Source of the DNA: Modestobacter roseus
GTDB lineage: Bacteria > Actinomycetota > Actinomycetes > Mycobacteriales > Geodermatophilaceae
Length of the DNA: 64,000 nt
Assembly (NCBI RefSeq): GCF_007994135.1
Contig: NZ_VLKF01000001.1
Coordinates: forward strand, 310,001 to 374,000
Reading direction: 5' to 3'
Within the stretch, counting starts at the first letter, position 1. Every line of letters begins with the position of its first letter. Position numbers and translations under genes: made by a program. A model generated the notes under the pieces. The model saw only the letters and a list, made by a program, of their open reading frames with translations. It searched no databases and was not told where the DNA came from. Positions 44,376 through 51,675 of the stretch are shown in pieces.

Positions 44376-45203
44376 ATGACCGAACGGGGCGACTTCGCGC
44401 AGCTGCTGCGGGCCTGGCGGGAGCGGCTGCCACCCGCCGCGGTCGGCTTCCCCGCCGGCAACCGCCGGACCAGCGGGCTGCGCCGCGAGGAGGTGGCGCT
44501 GCTGGCCGGGGTCTCGGTCGACTACCTGATCCGGCTGGAGCAGGGACGTGCCGACCGGCCCTCGGCGCAGGTCGTCGCGGCGCTCGCCCGGGCGCTGCAG
44601 CTGTCCGACGCCGAGCGGGAGCACATGCACCTGGCCGCAGGTCTGCCCGCGCCGCTGCCCGACGCCGTGCCCGTGCACATCCCCGCCAGCGTGCAGCGGC
44701 TGCTGGCCCGGCTGCCGGACGTGGCGATCGGCGTCTGGACCTCGCACTGGACGCTGCTCACCGCCAACGACGCGTGGCGGTCGCTGCTCGGGGACATGCG
44801 CCCGGGCCTGAACCTGGTGGTCGCCGAGTTCACCGGCAGGGCCCCGCAGGTCGTCTGGGCCGACGGCGACAGCGAACGCCACGAGCGCGCGCTGGTGTCG
44901 GACCTGCGCTGTGCCCAGCTGCGGTATCCGGACGACCCGTCGGTGCAGGCGGTGATCCGCGAGCTGCTGGCCGTCGACCGGTTCGCGCAGCTGTGGGCCG
45001 AGGGCACCGTCACCGAGCACCGCGTCCAGGCGAAGACCTTCCGGCACCCGCTCGTCGGGCAGCTCACCCTGGACTGCGACGTGCTCACCGTGGCCGGCAC
45101 CGACCTGCGGATCGTCACCTACACCGCGGAGCCCGGCACGGAGGACGCGTCCCGCTTCGACCTGGTCCGCACCCTCGGGACGGTCGAGACGAGCCCGGCC
45201 TGA
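44376..45203 (+). CDS. XRE regulator with MmyB-like ligand-binding domain
   Basis: A 275-residue protein. The XRE domain (about 8-75) reads RTSGLRREEVALLAGVSVDY and LIRLEQGRADRPSAQV. A C-terminal MmyB/PAS-like domain (about 105-260, including WTLLTANDAWRSLLGD and HPLVGQLTLDCDVLTV) binds a small ligand in known relatives. ATG 44376 is preferred; ATG 44367 is in frame three codons earlier. It is divergent from an SDR gene. Its 3' end overlaps the convergent paralogous regulator by 85 bp. Confidence 0.88.
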   Translation: MTERGDFAQLLRAWRERLPPAAVGFPAGNRRTSGLRREEVALLAGVSVDYLIRLEQGRADRPSAQVVAALARALQLSDAEREHMHLAAGLPAPLPDAVPVHIPASVQRLLARLPDVAIGVWTSHWTLLTANDAWRSLLGDMRPGLNLVVAEFTGRAPQVVWADGDSERHERALVSDLRCAQLRYPDDPSVQAVIRELLAVDRFAQLWAEGTVTEHRVQAKTFRHPLVGQLTLDCDVLTVAGTDLRIVTYTAEPGTEDASRFDLVRTLGTVETSPA

Positions 45204-46021
45204 TCGACGGCTGCGAGTGAGGACAGCAGGGTCAGCGCCTCGGCCGACCGGGAGCCCGGCTCGGCCTGGTAGACGACCAGCACCTGGTCCTCGGCGTCGG
45301 CCACGGTGAACTTGTCGTAGCGCAGCTCGAGGTCGCCGACCTGCGGGTGCGCCACGCGGTACACCCCGCCGCCGGGGTGCCGGCGCACGTCGTGCCGGGC
45401 CCACAGTCGCCGGAACAGCTCGCTGCGCACCGACAGCTCACCCACGAGCTCGGTCAGGTGCGGGTCGTCGACGTCCGGCCCGGCCGCGTTCCGCAGGATG
45501 GCGACCAGCTGGGCCGCCGTCGCCTCCCGGGCGGGGCCGAGCTCGGCGCCGGGCGCCAGCAGGAAGGAGCGGAGCAGGTTGGTGCCCGGCTGGAACAACG
45601 GCGACAGCGCCACGGCCAGCGGGTTCGCGGCCAGCACGTCGAGGTGGCGACCCTGCACGAACGCCGGCGTCCGGTCCCAGGTCGCGAGCAGCCGGGCGAC
45701 GCTGGGCCGCACCCGCTCGGTGCGGCGGGGCGCGCGCCGGCGGCGGGGCGCCGGGTCGGCGAGGTCGTGCAGGTGGGTGGTCGAGGCGGCGTCCAGCCCC
45801 AGCGCGCGGGCGACCGCGTCCAGCACCTGCGCGGACGGGTGCCGGTCGCGGCCCTGTTCCAGCCGCGTGTAGTACTCGCTGCTGATGCCGGCCAGCATCG
45901 CCAGCTCGTCCCGGCGCAGGCCGGGGACGCGGCGGGAGCCGGTGGCGGTGATGCCGACGTCGTCCGGGCGCACCTGCTCCCGCCGGGCGCGCAGGTACTC
46001 CCCGATCAGGTTCTCCGCCAC
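45119..46021 (-). CDS. XRE regulator with MmyB-like ligand-binding domain
   Basis: A 300-residue paralogue of the preceding regulator: XRE domain (VPGLRRDELAMLAGISSEYY, TRLEQGRDRHPSAQV) and MmyB-like domain (LDVLAANPLAVALSPLF, HPQVGDLELRYDKFTV). The last 28 or so residues (VDQAGLVSTVPRVRTRSKRD onward) lie antisense inside the neighbouring regulator gene and probably replace a lost original stop. The GTG start is divergent from an SDR gene with a 101-bp gap holding a GGTGCCGG/CCGGCACC inverted repeat. Confidence 0.88.
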   Translation of the reverse strand: MAENLIGEYLRARREQVRPDDVGITATGSRRVPGLRRDELAMLAGISSEYYTRLEQGRDRHPSAQVLDAVARALGLDAASTTHLHDLADPAPRRRRAPRRTERVRPSVARLLATWDRTPAFVQGRHLDVLAANPLAVALSPLFQPGTNLLRSFLLAPGAELGPAREATAAQLVAILRNAAGPDVDDPHLTELVGELSVRSELFRRLWARHDVRRHPGGGVYRVAHPQVGDLELRYDKFTVADAEDQVLVVYQAEPGSRSAEALTLLSSLAAVDQAGLVSTVPRVRTRSKRDASSVPGSAV

Positions 46022-46122
46022 GCAACGACGGTAGGGCGCACCGGTGCCGGGCGCCTGGCCCTGCCGGCACCCCCCTCGGCGCGGCCTGGTGAGGGGCGGC
46101 GCCGAGGTCCGAGGCTCGGGTC

Positions 46123-46950
46123 ATGACACGCACCTGGCTCGTGACCGGGGTGAGCAGCGGCTTCGGCCGGCTGCTCGCCGAACAGCTCCTCGCCCGCGGC
46201 GACCGGGTCGCCGGGACGGTGCGGCGACCCGACGCGGTCGCCGACCTCCGCGCTGCCCACGGCGACGCCTTCTCCGTCCACCAGCTCGACCTCACCGACA
46301 CCGGCCGCATCCGCGGCGTGGTGGACGACGCCGCAGCCGCGCTCGGCCGGCTCGACGTGGTCGTCAGCAACGCCGGCTACGGGCTGTTCGGCGCCGCCGA
46401 GGAGCTCAGCGACGACCAGGTGACCCACCAGCTCGACACCAACCTCCTCGGCTCGATCCAGCTGGTCCGCGCCGCGCTGCCGCACCTGCGCGCGGCCGGC
46501 GGCGGGCGGGTGCTCCAGGTGTCCTCGTCGGCCGGGCAGGCGGCCTGGCCCGGCTCGTCGCTGTACAACGCGACCAAGTGGGGGATCGAGGGCTTCTGCG
46601 AGGCGGTCGCCGCGGAGGTCGCGCCGTTCGGGATCGGCGTGACGATCGTCGAGCCGGGCGGCGCCCGCACCGGCTTCGGGCCGACCGGGCTGCGCTTCGC
46701 CGAGCCGCTCGCCGCCTACGACGGCACGCCGGCCGCCGCGTCCCGGGCGTTCCGCGACGGTGGTCCGCCCGGGGTGATCGGCGACCCCGCACGGATGGTC
46801 GCGGCGATGATCGCCAGCGTCGACCGGAGCCCCGCCCCGCTCCGGCTGGTGCTCGGCAGCGACGCCTGGACGGCGATGACCGCGGCGCTGGAGGCCCGGC
46901 TGGACTCGGTGCGGGGGCAGCGGGCCACCGCGGGGGCCACGGACGGCTGA
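46123..46950 (+). CDS. Short-chain dehydrogenase/reductase (SDR)
   Basis: A 275-residue classical SDR: WLVTGVSSGFGRLLAEQLL (TGxxxGxG), VVSNAGYGLFGAAEEL, SSSAGQAAWPG, and YNATKWGIEGF (active-site Tyr about residue 148, Lys 152). The EPGGARTGFGP segment is typical of the oxidoreductases often paired with XRE/MmyB regulators. It is divergent from the regulator at 45119-46021 and probably its target. Confidence 0.9.
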   Translation: MTRTWLVTGVSSGFGRLLAEQLLARGDRVAGTVRRPDAVADLRAAHGDAFSVHQLDLTDTGRIRGVVDDAAAALGRLDVVVSNAGYGLFGAAEELSDDQVTHQLDTNLLGSIQLVRAALPHLRAAGGGRVLQVSSSAGQAAWPGSSLYNATKWGIEGFCEAVAAEVAPFGIGVTIVEPGGARTGFGPTGLRFAEPLAAYDGTPAAASRAFRDGGPPGVIGDPARMVAAMIASVDRSPAPLRLVLGSDAWTAMTAALEARLDSVRGQRATAGATDG

Positions 46951-46963
46951 GCGGTCGGGAGCG

Positions 46964-48428
46964 TCAGCCGGCGGCGGCCGTGGTCTCGGTGGTGGCCGGC
47001 TGCGCCGCCGCCGGCCGGTCGCCGCGGGGCATGAGCAGGACGGCGACCAGCAGCAGCACCGCCACGCCCGCCGTCGCCAGGAACACCGAGTGCACGGCGC
47101 CGGTGAGCGCGTCCGGGCCGACGTCGGCGGACTCCAGCGACGCCGACCCCAGCGTGCCGTTCACCACGGCGCCGAAGGCGGCGACGCCGAGGGCGCTGCC
47201 CATCGAGCGGAAGAACATGTTCGTGCCGGTGACCACGCCGCGTTGCTGCCAGCTCACCGCCGACTGCGCCGCGATCAGCGTCGGCGCGGCGGTGAGCCCC
47301 ATGCCCAGCCCGATCACGAAGCACGTCGCGCCCACCTGGACGACGCTGGAGGAGGCGTCCAGGAGCAGCAGCAGAGCGGCGCCGGCCACCACGACCAGCG
47401 AACCCAGCAGCGCGGTGGCCCGGATCCCGATCCGCAGGTACAGCCGCCCGGACAGCGACGCCGAGACCGGCCACCCGATGGTGAGCGCCGCCAGCGCGAA
47501 GCCGGCCACCAGCGGGCCGGTGCCCAGCGCCTCCTGCACGTAGGTGGGCACGTAGGTGGTGAGCCCGAGCAGCACCTACACCGACGGCGGCGGAGACCAG
47601 GCTCGTCGTGACGATCAGCCGGTGCCGGAACAGGCTCAGCGGCACGACCGGGTCGGCCGCCCGGCGCTCGACGAGCACGAAGACGGCGAGCAGGACGACG
47701 CCGGCGGTGAGCACGGCGACGCTCTGCGGAGACGCCCACGCCCACGCCTGCCCGCCCTCCAGCAGACCGAGCACCACCAGGGTGAGGCCGACGGTGAGCA
47801 GGCCGGCGCCGGCGTAGTCGATCCGCGGCCGGGCGCGGCTCACCGTCTCGGTGAACCGGCGCCCGATCATGGTGGCGGCGAGCAGGCAGAACGGGACGTT
47901 GACGAAGAAGATCCACCGCCAGCTGACGTACTCGGAGAACACCCCGCCCAGCGTCGGGCCGACGACCGAGCTGATCGCCCACACGCTGGCGATGTAGCCC
48001 TGCACCTTGGCCCGCTCGGCCAGGGAGTAGAGGTCGCCGACGATCGTCATCGCCATCGGCTGGACCGCGCCCGCGCCCAGGCCCTGCAGCGCGCGGAAGG
48101 CGATCAGCGAGCCCATGCTCCAGGCGAAGCCGCACAGCACCGAGCCGAGCAGGAACAGCCCGATGCCGACGAGCATGACCGGCTTGCGGCCGAACACGTC
48201 GGCGAGCTTGCCGTAGACCGGCACGGTGACCGCCTGGGCCAGCAGGTAGATCGAGAACAGCCAGGGGAACTCGGCGAAGCCGCCGACGTCGTCGACGATC
48301 GAGGGGACCGCGGTGGCGATGATCGTCGAGTCGATCGCCACCAGGGCGGTCGCGAGCATGACGCCGATCAGCACCGGCCCCCGCTCGGACCGGAAACCGA
48401 CCCCCGTGGTCGCCGTCGTCGTGGTCAC
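46964..48428 (-). pseudogene. DHA2-type MFS multidrug transporter interrupted by one frameshift
   Basis: The N-terminal ~285 residues (GTG start at 48428 with GAGGAG upstream) form the first nine or so helices, with DSTIIATAVPSI, motif A GKLADVFGRKPVMLVG and GPTLGGVFSEYVSWRW. The remaining five helices and tail are in another frame, 46964-47575 (LLGLTTYVPTYVQEALG to the end). The junction is at about 47576-47581 (minus strand GTCGGTGTAGGTGCTGC). A single-base change there would restore a protein of about 488 residues. Either the gene is inactive or the assembly has an error. The first frame left uncorrected runs on for another ~285 arginine-rich codons. Confidence 0.82.
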
Positions 48429-48621
48429 GCTGCTCCTCTGCCGTGCGGTCCGCGGTCGCGCGGGATGGTGGGGACAACCAACGATCCCGCGGCTTCATGC
48501 CGGACGCCGGGTGAGGGGGTCACCACGACGGTGCTGGCGACGCTCGGCTTCCAGCGCGACCACGGCACCACCGACGCGGCCGGCGAGGTGGTCTGGCTGC
48601 TCGCCACGCGCTGATCCGGCG

Positions 48622-49035
48622 TCAGGGCTCCTCGACCTCGACGCCGGGGGAGCCGGCGACGATCTCCTGCTCGACCGCGGCGAAGCCGTAGCGGACCGGC
48701 ACCATCAGCGGCCGCCCCGTCCGCAGCTCGATCACCGCCAGTTGGTTCGACAGCCGGCTGCGCCGGATGAGCGCGACGTCCAGCAGCGACACGGTGCCCC
48801 GCCGCAGCGGCGTCGCCCACTCCAGCTGCGGCCCGTCGACCCGCAGCTCGACGCAGACCCGGAGCAGGAACCAGTAGGCGTTCCAGCCCAGCGCGCCCAG
48901 CCAGAGCAGCAGGAACAGCAGCGGCGGCCCGTCGCCCCGCAGGGTCGCGGCCACGAGGGCGACCGCGGCGACGGCGAACACGGCGAACAGCAGCGGGAAC
49001 GCCCAGCGGGCACCCCGGATCGGTCGGTAGCTCAC
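48622..49035 (-). CDS. Two-TM protein with a PH-like C-terminal domain
   Basis: A 137-residue protein with two adjacent transmembrane helices (about 12-32 and 38-60, the second reading LLFLLLWLGALGWNAYWFLL). A beta-rich soluble domain of about 75 residues follows (VELRVDGPQLEWATPLRRGT, VALIRRSRLSNQLAVIEL), similar to bacterial PH domains. It starts 26 bp after the reverse-transcriptase gene on the same strand, so they may be co-transcribed. I cannot assign a function. A possible link to the RT gene is discussed under findings. Confidence 0.75.
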   Translation of the reverse strand: MSYRPIRGARWAFPLLFAVFAVAAVALVAATLRGDGPPLLFLLLWLGALGWNAYWFLLRVCVELRVDGPQLEWATPLRRGTVSLLDVALIRRSRLSNQLAVIELRTGRPLMVPVRYGFAAVEQEIVAGSPGVEVEEP

Positions 49036-49061
49036 CCGCGGGTCGTCTCCTCGATCACGCG

Positions 49062-50432
49062 TCAATCGTGCCCGGGCCCCTCGGGGGAGCGCACCGGGTG
49101 CGCCGTCCAGTCGATCCGGTCGGCCAGCCGGCGGGCCCGGACGCCGAACGCCGGGTCGATCGACGCCGCCCACGCCACCCGGCCCAGCACGTGGTCGCGG
49201 AACGTCGCCGGGTCGTGGTCGCGCACCTGGGACCGCCAGCCGTGCACCGCGCAGTTGTGCAGCAGCGCCCGCAGCGCGTCCCGGTCGGTGCGCGGCAGCG
49301 TCGGGTGCACGTTCACCACCGCGCCCAGCACCGACTGCCGCCCCGCCGACGTCGTCGACCGGGTCTTCGCCGCGTTCAGCCGGAAGCCCTCCTCGGCCAC
49401 CACCGCACCGACCAGCGAGGCGAACCGCCCCCGGTCCAGCGCGCGGTCGCCGCTGAACGTCAGGTCGTCGACGTACCGGGTGTACTGGGCGCCGAACGAC
49501 GCGGCCAGCCCCGCCAGCCGCCGGTCCAGCCGGAACGCCACCAGGTTCGCCAGCGCCGGCGAGGTCGGTGCCCCCTGCGGCAGGTGCGGCACCGCGAGCC
49601 GCCGGCCGACCCGGTGGTGCCGGTCCCTGTCCCGGTCAGGGCCGGCCGGCACCGGCACCGCCGCCCACACCGACCGCGGCACCACCGTCGTCACCAGGCC
49701 GGTCACCGCGTGCGCCACCGGCTCCGGCAGCCCGCCGACCGTCTGCAGCAGCGCCTGCACCCGCTCCGCGGCGATGCTCGGGAAGAACGCCTCCAGGTCC
49801 AGCTGCAGCACCACCGCCGCCCCCGCGTGCGGCGCCACCGCCGTCCGCACCGACCGCCCCGGCACGCACCCGTGCGCCGCCCCGTGCACCGGCAGCGGCC
49901 CCACCACGTGGCGCAGCAGCCGCCGCTGCGCCTCCTTCAGCCGCGGCTTCGGCGCCGCCACCAGGCGCGAGCCGACGGTCCGCCACCGGTAGTGCCGCAG
50001 CGGCTCCCGGACCGTGCGCTCCAGCCGGTGGGCGTCGGCGAACCAGGCCAGCTCGCCGGTGTCCAGGTCCAGCAGCCGGGCCAGCGCCGCCAGGTCCGGC
50101 AGCTCCGTCACCCCGTGCCGGCGGAACGCCACCTCGGTGACCGTCGGCTGCCACCGCGCCACCCGGGGCTGCGGCACCCTCGTCCAGCCGCGCTGCCAGC
50201 CCGCCGTGGTCCGCACGAAGGCGGCCAGCTCCCGCGGCCGGTCCACCGGGGCGTCCCGGTAGGCCACCAGCACCTCACCGACGAGGGTGCCCACCCACCG
50301 CGGGGCGCGGGCGTACCCGAGCGCCACCGCCGTCGCGCGGACCATCTCCCGCCGGCGCCAGCGGCTGCCCAGCAGGGCGACGGCGATGCCGGCGGCCGTC
50401 GTCGCCGCCCGCCGCCCGGACGGGGCCGTCAC
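49062..50432 (-). CDS. Retron-type reverse transcriptase
   Basis: About 456 residues. The N-terminal extension (about 1-130) is helical with PRELAAFV. The reverse-transcriptase core contains ADAHRLERTVREPLRHYRWR, LQLDLEAFFPSI (catalytic Asp, about 255), LPQGAPTSPALANLVAFRLD (about 330-349), YTRYVDDLTFSG (YVDD catalytic pair, about 370) and RQSVLGAVVN. Overall it follows retron RTs, but hallmark motifs deviate: VTG is VLG, NAxxH is degenerate (TAVAPH), and the active site is YVDD rather than YADD. The start is uncertain; GTG 50432 was chosen to keep the N-terminal helices. Three GC-rich hairpins lie just upstream, where a retron's msr-msd RNA would be expected. Confidence 0.82.
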   Translation of the reverse strand: MTAPSGRRAATTAAGIAVALLGSRWRRREMVRATAVALGYARAPRWVGTLVGEVLVAYRDAPVDRPRELAAFVRTTAGWQRGWTRVPQPRVARWQPTVTEVAFRRHGVTELPDLAALARLLDLDTGELAWFADAHRLERTVREPLRHYRWRTVGSRLVAAPKPRLKEAQRRLLRHVVGPLPVHGAAHGCVPGRSVRTAVAPHAGAAVVLQLDLEAFFPSIAAERVQALLQTVGGLPEPVAHAVTGLVTTVVPRSVWAAVPVPAGPDRDRDRHHRVGRRLAVPHLPQGAPTSPALANLVAFRLDRRLAGLAASFGAQYTRYVDDLTFSGDRALDRGRFASLVGAVVAEEGFRLNAAKTRSTTSAGRQSVLGAVVNVHPTLPRTDRDALRALLHNCAVHGWRSQVRDHDPATFRDHVLGRVAWAASIDPAFGVRARRLADRIDWTAHPVRSPEGPGHD

Positions 50433-50485
50433 CGGTGGCGTGCGCGACGGGGCGGCCAGCCAGCCCCTGATCGAGGCGCCACCAG

Positions 50486-50576
50486 GTGCGCGGAGCGCAC
50501 GGCCGGGCGGGTGACGAGATGCTGGGTCCGAACACGACCCCCGGGGTTGCCCCGGGGTGACCGGTCCACGCCGGTC
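50486..50576 (-). ncRNA. Candidate structured RNA (possible msr-msd) upstream of the reverse transcriptase
   Basis: Three perfect hairpins lie in 91 bp, listed in transcription order on the minus strand. They are 50576-50559 (6-bp stem CCGGTC/GACCGG type, 6-nt loop), 50557-50539 (8-bp CCCCGGGG stem, 3-nt loop) and 50500-50486 (6-bp GTGCGC stem, 3-nt loop). Short stem-loops before the RT gene are typical of msr, but I did not identify a priming guanosine or long a1/a2 repeats. In GC-rich DNA such hairpins also arise by chance. Confidence 0.35.
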
Positions 50577-50702
50577 GTCCTGCCCGCCCCGTCGCACACC
50601 CGGCCCACCGTAACGGTCCGCTGCTGTGACGGAAGTGGTTCCTGAGCCGCTGGTCCCGCCGTCACCCGGCCCGGCGGCTGATCCTGTGGTGAACTCGGCG
50701 GC

Positions 50703-51662
50703 GTGACTGCGGCCATCCTCCTGGCGCTGCTGTCGGCGTGTGCCTTCGCCACCTCGACCGTGGTGCAGCACCGGTGCGCGACGTCGGCGGGTGAGTCCCT
50801 GCCCGACGGGGCCGTGCTGCGGCTGGTCGGTCGGCTCGTCCGGCACCGCGGGTGGCTGATGGGTCAGGTCGCCGCGCTCGTCGGGTTCCTGCTGCACGCC
50901 GCCGCCCTGACGTTCGGCCCGGTGGTCATCGTCCAGCCGCTGCTCTCCGGCGGGCTGGTGCTCTCCCTCGCCCTGGGTGCGCTGATCGACCGGCGACACC
51001 CCGAACGCACCCTGCCCGACCGCGGGCAGTGGGTCGCGGCCGCGCTGGTGGTCCTCGCGCTCGCCGTCTTCGTCGTCTCGGCCAAGCCCGACCACGGTTC
51101 GGAGTTCGCCGACCCCGCTCCGCTGCTGGCCTGCCTGGGCGCCGGGGCCGGGATCATGGTGCTCGCCGCGCTGTGGGCACTGCGTCCCGCCCCGCCGCAC
51201 AAGGCCCTCGCCCTGGGCATCGCCGCCGGCTTCGGCTTCGGCCTCACCGGCCTGCTGCTCAAGGACGTGGTGGCCCATCCGCCCGCCGAGCTGCTGACCT
51301 CGTGGACCACGTACGTGCTGCTGGCCAGCGGCGCCGCCTCCATCGTGTTCGCGCAGTGGGCCTACCAGTCCGGCGCGCTGATCGAGATGCTGCCGGCGAT
51401 GGCGGTGCTCGAGCCGCTCGTCGCCGTCGGCCTGGCCACCCTGGTCTACGACGAGCGGCTGCAACCGGGGGCGCTCGCCCACGCCGGCCAGGCCTTCGGC
51501 GTCGTCGCGCTCGTCGTCGGGGTCGCGGTGCTGGCCCGCCGGTCGGCGGCGCAGGAGGAGTCCGAGGTGCCGCTCGGGCTGCCGCCACCGGCGTCCTTCG
51601 CGGTGCCGCACTCCATCGAGCAGCACGAGCCCGCCGTCGGACGGGGCGGCCCCCGCCGCTGA
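50703..51662 (+). CDS. DMT-superfamily (EamA-like) transporter
   Basis: A 319-residue protein with nine to ten hydrophobic helices in two related halves and a hydrophilic C-terminal tail (QEESEVPLGLPPPASF onward). The first helix ILLALLSACAFATSTVVQHR and later GPVVIVQPLLSGGLVLSLAL and EMLPAMAVLEPLVAVGLA are typical of the DMT exporters widespread in actinobacteria. Substrate unknown. It is divergent from the reverse-transcriptase gene. No strong ribosome site is visible before the GTG start. Confidence 0.83.
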   Translation: MTAAILLALLSACAFATSTVVQHRCATSAGESLPDGAVLRLVGRLVRHRGWLMGQVAALVGFLLHAAALTFGPVVIVQPLLSGGLVLSLALGALIDRRHPERTLPDRGQWVAAALVVLALAVFVVSAKPDHGSEFADPAPLLACLGAGAGIMVLAALWALRPAPPHKALALGIAAGFGFGLTGLLLKDVVAHPPAELLTSWTTYVLLASGAASIVFAQWAYQSGALIEMLPAMAVLEPLVAVGLATLVYDERLQPGALAHAGQAFGVVALVVGVAVLARRSAAQEESEVPLGLPPPASFAVPHSIEQHEPAVGRGGPRR

Positions 51663-51675
51663 CCGCGGCGCCGGT

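Noticed and set aside
48530..48614. Short plus-strand frame reading LATLGFQRDHGTTDAAGEVV
   Set aside because: It looks somewhat protein-like but is under 30 codons, has no ribosome site and no recognised family; at most a remnant.
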